From assembly GCF_009761395.1 (NCBI RefSeq), contig NZ_LEKN01000013.1:248001-312000 (forward strand): a stretch of 64,000 bases of DNA. The letters are read 5' to 3'. The notes below the pieces were generated by a model. That model saw only the letters and a list, made by a program, of their open reading frames with translations. It was not told the origin of the DNA and searched no databases. Of this stretch, positions 1-10,146 are shown piece by piece; the stretch's first letter is position 1, and every line of letters begins with the position of its first letter. The position numbers and the translations under genes were made by a program. This DNA comes from Ursidibacter maritimus. GTDB taxonomy: Bacteria; Pseudomonadota; Gammaproteobacteria; Enterobacterales; Pasteurellaceae.

Positions 1-2
1 TC

Positions 3-554
3 AATAGCCGAATGTTAGATCTCGAATTAACTGCGTTAGAACGAGAAAATAGTATTGAAATCATTGCAAGCCCACGCTTACTGACCACAAATAAGAAAGG
101 GGCAAGTATTAAACAAGGTACTGAAATCCCTTATGCGATTTATGACAAAAAGTCAGAAACGACTGACGTAGAATTTAAAGAAGCGGTATTAGGGCTTGAA
201 GTTACACCTCATCTTTCTGAGCATAATCAAGTCTTGTTAGATATGGTTGTTACCCAAAATGCACCTAATACTCAAAATGGTTTCAGTGCTTTAACCACGA
301 TTGATAAACAAGAATTAAAAACACAAGTCTTTGCTAAAGATGGTGAAACCATTGTACTTGGTGGAGTTTTCCAACACTTAATTACCAAAGGCGAAGATAA
401 AGTCCCCGTATTAGGCAGTATTCCTGTTCTTAAACATCTCTTTAGCCAAAGTAGAGATAAAATTTCTAAACGAGAATTGGTTATTTTTGTGACACCACAC
501 ATTATAAAATCACCACCAATTCAGTTAGATAATAAGAAATCTAAACAAAAATAA
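3..554 (+). CDS. pilQ: Competence / type IV pilus secretin, C-terminal part (5' truncated by window)
   Basis: This is the C-terminal end of an outer-membrane secretin; the reading frame is open to the window edge, so the gene starts upstream. Visible secretin signatures are the ASPRLLTTN stretch, the GTEIPYAIY segment, a VPVLGSIPVLKHLFSQ motif and the closing ELVIFVTPHII strand that ends the gated pore domain. In Pasteurellaceae the secretin of the competence pilus is called ComE/PilQ and forms the pore through which the pilus, and probably incoming DNA, crosses the outer membrane. A general type II secretin is possible, but the lysine-rich tail right after the last strand and the competence background favour PilQ. 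The next gene is nusB, with its own promoter, so this is probably the last gene of its operon. Confidence 0.85.
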   Translation, partial: NSRMLDLELTALERENSIEIIASPRLLTTNKKGASIKQGTEIPYAIYDKKSETTDVEFKEAVLGLEVTPHLSEHNQVLLDMVVTQNAPNTQNGFSALTTIDKQELKTQVFAKDGETIVLGGVFQHLITKGEDKVPVLGSIPVLKHLFSQSRDKISKRELVIFVTPHIIKSPPIQLDNKKSKQK

Positions 555-563
555 TAGGAAATA

Positions 564-572
564 TGCTAGAAT
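564..572 (+). promoter_or_regulatory. Extended -10 promoter element for nusB
   Basis: The sequence reads TG-C-TAGAAT, an extended -10 hexamer, about 95 bases ahead of nusB in the only sizeable gap of this stretch. I see no convincing -35, which extended -10 promoters can do without. Inferred from sequence only. Confidence 0.4.
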
Positions 573-616
573 GATCGGCTATTTTGAATGGCAAACCTAC
601 TGGGTGACATACCCTA

Positions 617-625
617 ACAAGCGGT
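617..625 (+). repeat. DNA uptake signal core
   Basis: A perfect ACAAGCGGT core lies between the secretin gene and nusB. The usual downstream A/T tract is poor here, so this is a weak example of the repeat. Confidence 0.6.
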
Positions 626-667
626 ACGTTATTCAAGCTATTTTACACATTATATTCCTGAGGTTTT

Positions 668-1081
668 ATGAAAGTTTCCCCACGCCGTAGAGCAAGAGAA
701 TGTGCTGTTCAAGCCCTTTACTCTTGGTATATTTCACAGAATAGTGTTGAACAAGTTGAATTAGCTTTTGTTACTGATCAAGATATGAATGGCGTGGATA
801 TGCCATATTTCCGTAAATTATTGCGTGGAACGGTAGAAAATATTGATGCAATTGATCACTCACTCCGTCCTTATTTAGATCGTGCGGAAAATGAAGTTGA
901 TCCGATCGAACGGACTATCTTACGTTTATCCGGCTATGAATTGCAATTTGAATTAGATGTTCCTTACAAAGTTGTGATCAATGAAGGGATTGAAGTCGCT
1001 AAAGTATTTGGCTCTGACGATAGTCATAAATATGTTAATGGTATTTTAGATAAATTAGCTCCTGCATTGGGTCGTAAATAG
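668..1081 (+). CDS. nusB: Transcription antitermination protein NusB
   Basis: NusB binds boxA RNA together with ribosomal protein S10 in the rRNA antitermination complex. The 137-residue length is typical. The arginine-rich N-terminus ([16 protein letters not shown]) is the RNA-binding face, and the C-terminal half carries the family signatures [16 protein letters not shown] and [14 protein letters not shown]...[22 protein letters not shown] element just upstream serves as ribosome binding site. It is followed after 9 bases by thiL and then pgpA, the conserved nusB-thiL-pgpA order of gammaproteobacteria. The ribH gene that often precedes nusB is absent here; the neighbour is the secretin gene. 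Confidence 0.97.
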   Translation: MKVSPRRRARECAVQALYSWYISQNSVEQVELAFVTDQDMNGVDMPYFRKLLRGTVENIDAIDHSLRPYLDRAENEVDPIERTILRLSGYELQFELDVPYKVVINEGIEVAKVFGSDDSHKYVNGILDKLAPALGRK

Positions 1082-1090
1082 AGTGATAAA

Positions 1091-2065
1091 ATGGGCGAGT
1101 TTGATCTGATTAAGCAGTATTTTACCCGTAATAAGCGGTTAGATCGTTCGGATATTTTACTTGCTATCGGCGATGATTGTGCAGTGACACAAGTTCCTAC
1201 CCATCATCGTCTTGCGATAACTACAGATACTCTCGTCTGCGACACGCATTTTCTGGCTGATATTTGCCCTGCTGATTTGGCTTATAAAGCGATTGCAGTG
1301 AATTTAAGTGACTTAGCCGCAATGGGTGCAACACCACGCTGGGTTTCTCTTGCCTTAACGCTCCCTAAATGCGATCACCACTGGCTGTCTCTTTTTAGCC
1401 AAGGGCTATTCCAAATTCTTGATGAATATGATGTAGAGCTAATCGGTGGCGATACCACTAAAGGGCATCTATCACTAACCATTACCGCACAAGGTTTTAT
1501 CCCACAACAGCAAGGCTTATTTCGCCATCAAGCCAAGGTAAATGATTTAATCTATGTTTCGGGTTATTTGGGCGATAGTGCCGCAGGTTTGGATCTATTG
1601 CTAAATCCGAAATCATCTGAATGCAATTCAGCACAACACTATTTACTCCAACGTCATTTAAAACCGACACCTCGTATTGCGTTGGGTAAATTATTGTTAG
1701 ATTACAGCCAATGTGCGATTGATATTTCTGATGGCCTACTTGCCGATCTCTCACATATCTTAAACCGTAGTCAATGTAGTACGGAAATTGAAGTGGATAA
1801 ACTACCGCTATCACAAGCAATACAAACGGAATATTCACATTCTAAAGCACTCAATTTTGCTTTAACAGGCGGGGAAGATTATGAACTCTGTTTTACTATT
1901 CCTGAGAATAGACAAACAGATTTTGAGAATATGCTAAAAGCAAAACAGTTAAATTGTTACTGTATCGGCAAAATAACTTCTCAATCAGCAGAGAATATTC
2001 GTTTACTCCATCAAGGTAAGACAATTCCTTTACCTAAACAGATAGGCTTTGACCATTTTCGTTAG
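1091..2065 (+). CDS. thiL: Thiamine-monophosphate kinase
   Basis: ThiL phosphorylates thiamine monophosphate to the active cofactor thiamine diphosphate in the cytoplasm. At 324 residues it has the family length. Motifs seen in order: GEFDLI at the N-terminus, the nucleotide/Mg-binding IGDDCAV near residue 27, TTDTLV, the AVNLSDLAAMGA helix, IGGDTTKG, and the C-terminal DISDGLLADL and TGGEDYELCF. These are the signatures of the PurM/ThiL/SelD fold. It sits between nusB and pgpA with very short gaps, so the three are probably cotranscribed. Confidence 0.97.
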   Translation: MGEFDLIKQYFTRNKRLDRSDILLAIGDDCAVTQVPTHHRLAITTDTLVCDTHFLADICPADLAYKAIAVNLSDLAAMGATPRWVSLALTLPKCDHHWLSLFSQGLFQILDEYDVELIGGDTTKGHLSLTITAQGFIPQQQGLFRHQAKVNDLIYVSGYLGDSAAGLDLLLNPKSSECNSAQHYLLQRHLKPTPRIALGKLLLDYSQCAIDISDGLLADLSHILNRSQCSTEIEVDKLPLSQAIQTEYSHSKALNFALTGGEDYELCFTIPENRQTDFENMLKAKQLNCYCIGKITSQSAENIRLLHQGKTIPLPKQIGFDHFR

Positions 2066-2067
2066 TT

Positions 2068-2538
2068 ATGAACATCAACTTAAAAAATCCTATTCATTTT
2101 CTTGCCGTTGGTTTCGGCTCTGGACTAATTAAACCTGCACCAGGCACTTGGGGCTCGCTCGTTGGGCTACTACTTGCGATTTTTTTATGGTATCTCACCG
2201 CTTCCCCTTTATTTTTTATCGTATTATCAAGCATATCCTTTATCCTAGGTTGCTATCTTTGTGAAAAAACAAGCCAAGATCTTGGTGTACACGATGATGG
2301 GCGTATTGTGTGGGACGAGATTGTTGCGATTTTCTGCTTGTTTATCTGTTTACCCGAATATAGTTGGTTCTACTATATTTTAACGTTTTTATTATTCCGT
2401 CTATTTGATATTATCAAACCTTACCCTATCCGCTATTTTGATCAACAATTAAAAGGCGGTATAGGTATTATGTTTGACGATATTTTAGCGGCAATTTATA
2501 GCTTAATTTCACTCTATCTCATTTATTGGATTTTCTAA
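2068..2538 (+). CDS. pgpA: Phosphatidylglycerophosphatase A
   Basis: PgpA removes the phosphate of phosphatidylglycerophosphate to give phosphatidylglycerol in the inner membrane. The 156-residue protein shows the family motifs KPAPGTWGSLVG near the N-terminus, the VWDEIVAIF acidic motif in the middle and MFDDILAAIYS close to the C-terminus, separated by hydrophobic segments consistent with about four membrane helices. It starts 2 bases after the thiL stop, which suggests translational coupling. The phosphatidylglycerophosphate synthase that makes its substrate (pgsA) is also in this window, far downstream. Confidence 0.95.
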   Translation: MNINLKNPIHFLAVGFGSGLIKPAPGTWGSLVGLLLAIFLWYLTASPLFFIVLSSISFILGCYLCEKTSQDLGVHDDGRIVWDEIVAIFCLFICLPEYSWFYYILTFLLFRLFDIIKPYPIRYFDQQLKGGIGIMFDDILAAIYSLISLYLIYWIF

Positions 2539-2539
2539 T

Positions 2540-3160
2540 ATGTGGACAATTTTCATCGTACAATTAGTTGGCTTAATCAGCCCTGGGCCGGATTTCTTCT
2601 ATGTTAGCCGAAAAGCTATGAGTGATACTCGTAAAAATGCACTACTCGCATCCATTGGAATCAGTATCGGTGTTGCTTTTTGGTCTCTATTAGTCCTTTT
2701 TGGGCTAGCTTTCTTGAACAAAACCTTACCCTCATTTCAATATATTTTAATGCTCTTTGGTGGGAGCTATTTGGCTTATAACGGTATCAAAATGGTACAA
2801 ATTACCAAAAATGCAAAATTAGCCAACGACAAAACTAGCCATAGTAAGAGTTCCGCTTGGAAAGAAATTTTAGGTGGTTTGATGATCAATCTCGCAAATC
2901 CCAAAATTGTTGTCTTTTTTAGTAGCGTACTCGCTGGCTATGTGTCAAATTTGGCTCAACTCAGCGAAATTCTTTTAGTCTTGCTTATTTTGGTTGGGAG
3001 TAGTGTAGTTTACTTTTTTATTGTTAGCATTCTTTTTTCGCATCAGAAAATTCGAAACTTGTACGCTAAATACAATCACTATTTGGACAATATTGCGGGA
3101 GTAGTCTTTATACTATTTGGGATAAGCTTGGTTTACGAAAGTATCACTATTTTGCTCTAA
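2540..3160 (+). CDS. LysE/RhtB family amino-acid exporter
   Basis: This 206-residue inner-membrane protein belongs to the LysE/RhtB exporter family. The N-terminal signature LVGLISPGPDFFYVSRKA is the family hallmark, followed by six hydrophobic stretches and the NLANPKIVVFFSSVLAGYV segment typical of RhtB-type members. Known members export amino acids such as threonine or homoserine; the substrate cannot be read from sequence. It begins 1 base after pgpA, so it seems to be attached to the nusB-thiL-pgpA operon, and a hairpin follows its stop codon. Confidence 0.88.
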   Translation: MWTIFIVQLVGLISPGPDFFYVSRKAMSDTRKNALLASIGISIGVAFWSLLVLFGLAFLNKTLPSFQYILMLFGGSYLAYNGIKMVQITKNAKLANDKTSHSKSSAWKEILGGLMINLANPKIVVFFSSVLAGYVSNLAQLSEILLVLLILVGSSVVYFFIVSILFSHQKIRNLYAKYNHYLDNIAGVVFILFGISLVYESITILL

Positions 3161-3163
3161 CGA

Positions 3164-3186
3164 AATGGGCGAACCACTCGCCCATT
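3164..3186. terminator. Bidirectional hairpin between convergent genes
   Basis: An 8-bp perfect stem AATGGGCG/CGCCCATT with a 7-base loop sits right after the LysE-family gene and before the end of the convergent gene. There is no strong T run, so termination efficiency is uncertain. Confidence 0.55.
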
Positions 3187-3209
3187 ATTATGAATAAAAG
3201 AGATGACAC

Positions 3210-4169
3210 TTAACTAAGCGGTGGTTTCGGAATCAAAACAGGATCTACTGGGGGTGATATTTGAATTTCATCATCATCTTTTTTCTGTGATTCAGGTTCC
3301 GGCTTTTTCTCTGGTACTGGCTTATTCTGTTCAAGTTTTGTTTCTACTTTAGATGGCTGCTCTACTTTTGAAGTTTCTGTTGTTGTTTGCTCTTGATCTG
3401 TTTTACTTTGCACTACAGTTTCTTCCGTTTTAGTTTCTACTGCGGTAACTTCAGCATCAACTTGTTTTTGTTCAGAAGTCACTTTTTGTTCACTTACTTT
3501 TTGGGGAGTTGTTACAGTATTTTCTACTGGATTACCAGAAGGTTGAGTCTTATCAATAACATTCCCTTTAATTACTTCGGATACATCACTAGTCTCAACA
3601 GTAGCGTGTTGACTTTTCTGTTCTTGCTCTAATAACGCTTCAGGAATAGGCGATACAGGGTTAATAACATCATTTGTATTACCATCTTGTTTTATATTCT
3701 GTGACAATAACTTTCTACCAATTTCGACTCGCGGATCTAACCACACTGCCACAACAGCATTATTAAAATCTTGGTTAAATTCTTCTGCAATAACCGTATC
3801 ATTTAAGACAAAATATCCCTTATTCTCCAGAGCAACATAACTTAATGTATCACCCACTTTGATGTCAGGAAGTATTTTTCGTAAGCGATCAACCACATCA
3901 TCTTGATTAGGTAAGGTAATCCCTAAATTAGACCAAGAACGAGCTAGCGAAATAGCAAAATCCCGTCCATCGACAGGTTTTTGATATTTTAAGCTCAACA
4001 TCACCGGACGAGTATCCAACTCATATTTCCCAGTTTCTGAAAAAAGTGAAATATTATAGATTTTAAAGGGGCCCCATACATAATCAGCATCTTTAATTTT
4101 AATCCATTGTGCTGATGCGGTAGCGGAAAGTAACACACAAAAACTCACAAAAAATTTGATACTACGCAT
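3210..4169 (-). CDS. Exported chalcone-isomerase-like protein with long T/E/V/Q/K-rich tail
   Basis: The 319-residue product begins with a signal peptide (cleavage likely after ATASA, residue 20). Residues 21 to about 155 resemble the bacterial chalcone-isomerase-like domain: the core reads LPDIKVGDTLSYV, then GYFVLNDTVIAEEF, then FNNAVVAVWLDPR, matching the family pattern of a polar strand, an NG/ND turn and a closing WL motif. From about residue 165 on, the sequence is low complexity, rich in T, E, V, Q and K and ending in a proline run (PPVDPVLIPKPPLS), presumably disordered in the periplasm. No catalytic activity is established for the bacterial proteins of this kind. The tail is the unusual part, since family members normally stop after the domain. 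Confidence 0.65.
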   Translation of the reverse strand: MRSIKFFVSFCVLLSATASAQWIKIKDADYVWGPFKIYNISLFSETGKYELDTRPVMLSLKYQKPVDGRDFAISLARSWSNLGITLPNQDDVVDRLRKILPDIKVGDTLSYVALENKGYFVLNDTVIAEEFNQDFNNAVVAVWLDPRVEIGRKLLSQNIKQDGNTNDVINPVSPIPEALLEQEQKSQHATVETSDVSEVIKGNVIDKTQPSGNPVENTVTTPQKVSEQKVTSEQKQVDAEVTAVETKTEETVVQSKTDQEQTTTETSKVEQPSKVETKLEQNKPVPEKKPEPESQKKDDDEIQISPPVDPVLIPKPPLS

Positions 4170-4340
4170 TTGATTGTCTTTCTTTTAACCATAAAAATTT
4201 TGCATATTATAACGTTAAATATATAGAAAAAGCATAAGAATATTTTGTGATCAACTTCAAATTTTTTAGATTAAATTAACGCATAAAAATAGAAAAGTGC
4301 TACTATCCTGAATACACATTCATTCATAAAGGAGTCTATT

Positions 4341-4553
4341 ATGTTCCCCGAATTCCGTGATTTAATCACCAAACTAAAAACCGAAGACGCTCACTTTGCT
4401 CGCCTTTTTGATAAACATAATGAATTAGATCAGAAAATTAAAAATATGGAAGCTAACATTGAGTTAGCAACTCATACAGAAATTGAAGTTCTTAAGAAAG
4501 AAAAGCTACACATTAAAGATGAGCTTTATACCATCCTAAAAAAATATGGTTAA
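4341..4553 (+). CDS. ydcH: YdcH family (DUF465) small coiled-coil protein
   Basis: A 70-residue, highly charged, mostly helical protein. It matches the YdcH/DUF465 pattern: FPEFRDLITKLK at the start, then HFARLFDKHNELDQKI and a C-terminal LKKEKLHIKDELYTILKK. The molecular role of the family is unknown. It has a very good ribosome binding site (AAAGGAG, 7 bases upstream) and its own terminator, so it is a single-gene transcript. Confidence 0.88.
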   Translation: MFPEFRDLITKLKTEDAHFARLFDKHNELDQKIKNMEANIELATHTEIEVLKKEKLHIKDELYTILKKYG

Positions 4554-4566
4554 TTGTAGAAGAGCA

Positions 4567-4593
4567 AACCTCTAGATATTCCTAGAGGTTTTT
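4567..4593 (+). terminator. Rho-independent terminator of ydcH
   Basis: A 9-bp stem AACCTCTAG/CTAGAGGTT with a 6-base loop is followed directly by a short T run. Confidence 0.85.
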
Positions 4594-4608
4594 ACTATCG
4601 AATACTCG

Positions 4609-5655
4609 TTATAACCCCAATTTTACCCATCGTTCCAAAGGGAGCGGTAATTTATCTGACCACATTCTCTGCCACAACAAACCGAGTAATTCCTGTCTTA
4701 AATGTACTCTCGTCATAGGATAAGTTTTTGGTTGAATTGCCATCCATTCCCCATTTTCTTGTTTTGCAACTATGAAACGGAAATTGAACTGACCAGCCAT
4801 ACCCATTCTTATATCGCTTACCACAAGATTATCGCCAATTTGCTCGTAATGAAGCCAATCGTCAGTAAACCATTTTAAACGTTGAGTTTCGGGTGAAATA
4901 GATAAAATCTTTGGTGCTAATGGTAAATTTAAAGGCATCTTAATCCATTCCATTTCCGCTTTTTTATCAAACCAACCACTCACACCATCATACAAATTTC
5001 CCTGTTTATCCACTGCGATAACACGCCAAAGAATCGTATTAAATGGGGTTGGTGTCGCTAAAACTTTCTCTACTTCTACACCTTGTTCGCTTAAAGCATT
5101 GCTAAATCGCTGTTCGTGATAAAAACGCCCTATAAAACCTGTTCCGAAATAAACAAAACCCAAAATGAGAGCAATATTTAACACCTTAATTGATTTTGCA
5201 TTCATTTTCTTTAATAACGCCCAAAGGCAAGCAAAAACAAGTGGAAAAGTATAAATCGGATCAATGATAAATACTGTTGACCATACTTCTGGAGCTGTAG
5301 AAATAGGCCAAAAAAGCTGTGTGCCATAAACGGTCATTGCATCAATAATGGGGTGCGTAACCAATGCCAGTGTTATTGTCAAAAATAACCTTAAAAATGA
5401 AAAAGGGCGTTCTGATTTTAATTTGAATATAAGCCAAGTCATCACAAATGCCAATGCAGTTAGCACAAAAATCGAGTGACTAAAACCACGGTGATAAGTC
5501 ATTGACGAGATAGGGTCAGCATAGGGAATAAATACATCGAGATCAGGCAATGTACCGAGTAAACCACCATACAATAATGCTTTCCTACCCTGATATTTCC
5601 CCATTCCAACGCCTTGCACTGCTGCACCAAGCACAAACTGAGTAACCGAATCCAT
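4609..5655 (-). CDS. YdjM-type membrane-bound metal-dependent hydrolase (DUF457)
   Basis: A 348-residue inner-membrane protein of the family described as LexA-regulated, membrane-bound predicted hydrolases (YdjM in E. coli). The N-terminal half carries the putative metal ligands in GGLLGTLPDLDVF, YHRGFSHSIF and LVTHPIIDAMTVYGTQ, spaced by hydrophobic helices. The C-terminal half (after about residue 180) is a soluble-looking domain with alternating strands. No substrate is known. It lies downstream of metE on the same strand but behind a strong terminator, so it has its own promoter. Confidence 0.8.
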   Translation of the reverse strand: MDSVTQFVLGAAVQGVGMGKYQGRKALLYGGLLGTLPDLDVFIPYADPISSMTYHRGFSHSIFVLTALAFVMTWLIFKLKSERPFSFLRLFLTITLALVTHPIIDAMTVYGTQLFWPISTAPEVWSTVFIIDPIYTFPLVFACLWALLKKMNAKSIKVLNIALILGFVYFGTGFIGRFYHEQRFSNALSEQGVEVEKVLATPTPFNTILWRVIAVDKQGNLYDGVSGWFDKKAEMEWIKMPLNLPLAPKILSISPETQRLKWFTDDWLHYEQIGDNLVVSDIRMGMAGQFNFRFIVAKQENGEWMAIQPKTYPMTRVHLRQELLGLLWQRMWSDKLPLPLERWVKLGL

Positions 5656-5721
5656 ATTTTTCCTTTTAGTTATTTACGATAATCTGCATTTTGTCGGGAA
5701 ATAGAATGAAACACAATAAAA

Positions 5722-5745
5722 AAAGCGGATTTTGAAATCCGCTTT
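5722..5745 (-). terminator. Rho-independent terminator of metE
   Basis: An almost perfect 11-bp inverted repeat (AAAGCGGATTT/AAATCCGCTTT) that, read on the minus strand, ends in a run of seven or more T. It lies 22 bases beyond the metE stop. The arms include an AAGCGG element related to the uptake core. Confidence 0.88.
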
Positions 5746-5766
5746 GAGTATTAAGGCTGTGTATTA

Positions 5767-8037
5767 TTACGCTAACTCTTTACGTAATTTTTTGGTCACT
5801 TCCATCATCACTTCTAATTGAGCAACGGTTTCAGTCCAACCACGTGTTTTTAAACCACAGTCTGGATTTACCCATAAACGCTCTTTTGGTACGACGTTTA
5901 ACGCTTTACGCAATAAGCGTTCAATTTCTTCCGCTGTTGGTACTCGTGGGCTGTGAATATCGTAAACACCTGGTCCAATATCATTTGGATATTTGAAATC
6001 ACCAAATGCGGTTAATAATTCCATATCTGAACGAGAAGTTTCAATCGTGATTACATCTGCATCTAAACCAGCGATAGCAGGTAAGATGTCATTAAACTCT
6101 GAGTAACACATGTGCGTATGAATTTGTGTATCATCAGCCACACCCATTGAGCTTAAACGGAATGCTTCGCCAGCCCATTGTAAATAAGCGTCCCAATCTG
6201 CACGTTTAAGTGGTAAACCTTCACGAATTGCTGGCTCATCAATTTGAATCACTTTGATTCCTGCTTTTTCTAAGTCTAATACTTCATCAGATAATGCTAC
6301 ACCGATTTGTTTACATACGGTTGAACGTGGAATATCGTTACGCACGAATGACCATTGTAAAATAGTGACAGGGCCTGTCAGCATTCCTTTCATTACCTTG
6401 TTAGTGAGGCTTTGAGCATATTGTGACCAACGTACAGTCATTGGCTCTGGGCGAACAACATCACCATAAATTACAGGTGGTTTTACACAACGTGAACCAT
6501 AGCTTTGTACCCAACCGAATTTCGTGAAGGCGAAACCGTCTAATAATTCACCGAAGTATTCCACCATATCATTACGTTCTGCTTCACCGTGAACTAACAC
6601 ATCTAAATCTAATTCTTCTTGACGGCGAACCACATATTCGATCTCTTTCTTCATTGCTGCTTCGTAATCTTCAAGGCTTAAATCACCTTTTTTGAAGCTC
6701 GCACGAGCTTGACGGATTTCCGTTGTTTGTGGGAAAGAACCGATATTGGTGGTCGGAAGAAGCGGTAAGTTTAACCACGCATTTTGCAATTTAATACGCT
6801 CTGCAAATGGTGATTTACGTTGATCTGCGTTTGCTGGTAGGTTTGCTAAACGTTCTGCGACTTCAGGACGATGAATTTCTTTACTGTTTGCACGAGCATC
6901 TGCTGCAGCTTGACTTGCATCTAATTGCACTTGAACAGCAGCACGTCCGTTGTTTAACGCTTGTTTTAATACGTTTAATTCTTCTACTTTTTGTAAAGTG
7001 AAAGATAACCAAGAGTATAAGTCTGAATTTTTCTCTTTTAATTGCGTTTCAACTTCTAAATCATATGGTGTGTGAAGTAATGAGCAGCTTGGTGCAATCC
7101 ATAAGCGTTCGCCTAATTTTGCTTTTAATGGTTCTAATACATCTAACACCTTGTTTAGATTTGCACGCCAAATATTACGACCTTCAATAACCCCCGCTGA
7201 AAGCACTTTGCTGTAATCTTCAAAGGCAGCAAGTTGCTCGGGTGCACGAACTAAATCTAAATGTAATCCATCAACAGGCAAGCCTTTTAAGAGTTTTGCG
7301 TGTTCTGCCACTGAACCAAAGTAAGTCGCCAGTAAGATTTTCGCATTCACTTTGCTTAACTCTGCATATACCGCTTTGTATGCTTCAACCCACTCTGCTG
7401 GTAAATCTAACGCAAGAGCTGGCTCATCAATTTGGATCCACTCTGTACCTTCTGCAACCAGTGCGTTTAAGATTTCAACATAAACAGGTACTAATTTATT
7501 GAGTAAATCAAAACGGTTAAATGTTTCACCTTTCTCTTTACCTAAATATAAGAATGTTAATGGGCCGACAATCACTGGTTTGAAGTTTAAGCCTAATGCT
7601 TTTGCTTCGCGAATTTGATTAACATAGTGAGCAGGATTTACTTTAAATTCTGTATTTTTATGAAATTCTGGTACTAAATAGTGGTAGTTGGTATCAAACC
7701 ATTTGGTCATTTCGATAGCAAATTGATCTTTGTTACCACGAGCAAGCTGGAAGTATTGATCTAAGGTGAGATTTTGGCTGTTGAAACCGAAACGAGCAGG
7801 AATAGCCCCTGTTGCCACTTGAAGATCTAAAATGTGATCGTAGAAAGTGAAATCGCCTACTGCAACATAGTCTGCATTGGCAGCCGCTTGATGTTTCCAA
7901 TTTTTCTCACGCAATGCTTTGGCTAACTCTAATAAATCTTGTTCTGCTAATTCTTTACGCCAGTAACGTTCTTGAGCAAATTTTAATTCGCGTTTTGCAC
8001 CAACACGCGGAAAACCTAAAACGTGAAATGTTGTCAT
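5767..8037 (-). CDS. metE: Cobalamin-independent methionine synthase
   Basis: MetE transfers the methyl group of 5-methyltetrahydropteroyl-triglutamate to homocysteine, the last step of methionine synthesis. Length (756 residues) is right for the two-barrel enzyme. The N-terminus reads [15 protein letters not shown]; the second barrel starts at [12 protein letters not shown]. Zinc/homocysteine ligands are visible in [10 protein letters not shown] and in [13 protein letters not shown] near the C-terminus, with [11 protein letters not shown] between. An AGGAG ribosome binding site precedes the start. The upstream region holds tandem MetJ-type boxes, and a strong terminator follows, so the gene is a single methionine-responsive transcript. 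Confidence 0.98.
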   Translation of the reverse strand: MTTFHVLGFPRVGAKRELKFAQERYWRKELAEQDLLELAKALREKNWKHQAAANADYVAVGDFTFYDHILDLQVATGAIPARFGFNSQNLTLDQYFQLARGNKDQFAIEMTKWFDTNYHYLVPEFHKNTEFKVNPAHYVNQIREAKALGLNFKPVIVGPLTFLYLGKEKGETFNRFDLLNKLVPVYVEILNALVAEGTEWIQIDEPALALDLPAEWVEAYKAVYAELSKVNAKILLATYFGSVAEHAKLLKGLPVDGLHLDLVRAPEQLAAFEDYSKVLSAGVIEGRNIWRANLNKVLDVLEPLKAKLGERLWIAPSCSLLHTPYDLEVETQLKEKNSDLYSWLSFTLQKVEELNVLKQALNNGRAAVQVQLDASQAAADARANSKEIHRPEVAERLANLPANADQRKSPFAERIKLQNAWLNLPLLPTTNIGSFPQTTEIRQARASFKKGDLSLEDYEAAMKKEIEYVVRRQEELDLDVLVHGEAERNDMVEYFGELLDGFAFTKFGWVQSYGSRCVKPPVIYGDVVRPEPMTVRWSQYAQSLTNKVMKGMLTGPVTILQWSFVRNDIPRSTVCKQIGVALSDEVLDLEKAGIKVIQIDEPAIREGLPLKRADWDAYLQWAGEAFRLSSMGVADDTQIHTHMCYSEFNDILPAIAGLDADVITIETSRSDMELLTAFGDFKYPNDIGPGVYDIHSPRVPTAEEIERLLRKALNVVPKERLWVNPDCGLKTRGWTETVAQLEVMMEVTKKLRKELA

Positions 8038-8070
8038 TGTGAATCTCCTAATTAGTTTAAAACCAAGTTT

Positions 8071-8094
8071 AGACGTTTAGCCGTCTAGATGGGA
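8071..8094 (-). promoter_or_regulatory. Tandem met boxes (MetJ operator) of metE
   Basis: Three adjoining 8-base units fit the MetJ consensus AGACGTCT: agacgttt (8071-8078), agccgtct (8079-8086) and agatggga (8087-8094, weakest). MetJ dimers with S-adenosylmethionine bind such tandem boxes co-operatively and repress methionine genes. They sit 34-57 bases upstream of the metE start. Confidence 0.75.
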
Positions 8095-8238
8095 TACATA
8101 ATGATAAAATTTATTACATTATGCAAATGTATAATTTTCACGTTAATATGAAAATTTTTAATAATTGATAAGTATAGAGAGACTAAAATGGGGAAAGTTT
8201 AATCATATCGCTATGATTTTATGGGTAAAGATAAAAAT

Positions 8239-8292
8239 AAGCGGTCAGTTTATGAAAATTTTTTGCAAATTTTCTTCACAAACTAACCGCTT
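8239..8292 (-). terminator. Inverted uptake-sequence pair, likely pyrG terminator
   Basis: A forward unit (AAGCGGTCAGTTT, then an A/T tract with TTTTTTGCAAATTTT) faces an inverted copy (AAACTAACCGCTT). The two 13-base arms pair with one mismatch. It lies 20 bases beyond the pyrG stop. Paired uptake sequences are known to serve as terminators in Pasteurellaceae. Confidence 0.7.
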
Positions 8293-8311
8293 TCGTTGTT
8301 ATACCAATTCG

Positions 8312-9964
<1,653 letters not shown>

Positions 9965-10096
9965 TTATTTGATTGTTTGAATTGAAATCGAAAATTTGTG
10001 AATGGTAATACCATTAGGACGGGAGCGTAGTTTACAGTAAAAATTGCGATTTTGCTAGGAGTTAAACATAAATCTACTTGTGCAACATATAGAATT

Positions 10097-10141
10097 AAGC
10101 GGTAAGATATTTTGAATTTTTTACCAAAAATCTTACCGTTT
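10097..10141 (-). terminator. Uptake-core hairpin after the Slam-like gene
   Basis: Arms AAGCGGTAAGAT and ATCTTACCGTTT pair with a single mismatch around an A/T-rich loop, 5 bases past the stop of the minus-strand Slam-like gene. The left arm contains the AAGCGGT core. Confidence 0.6.
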
Positions 10142-10146
10142 GTTGA

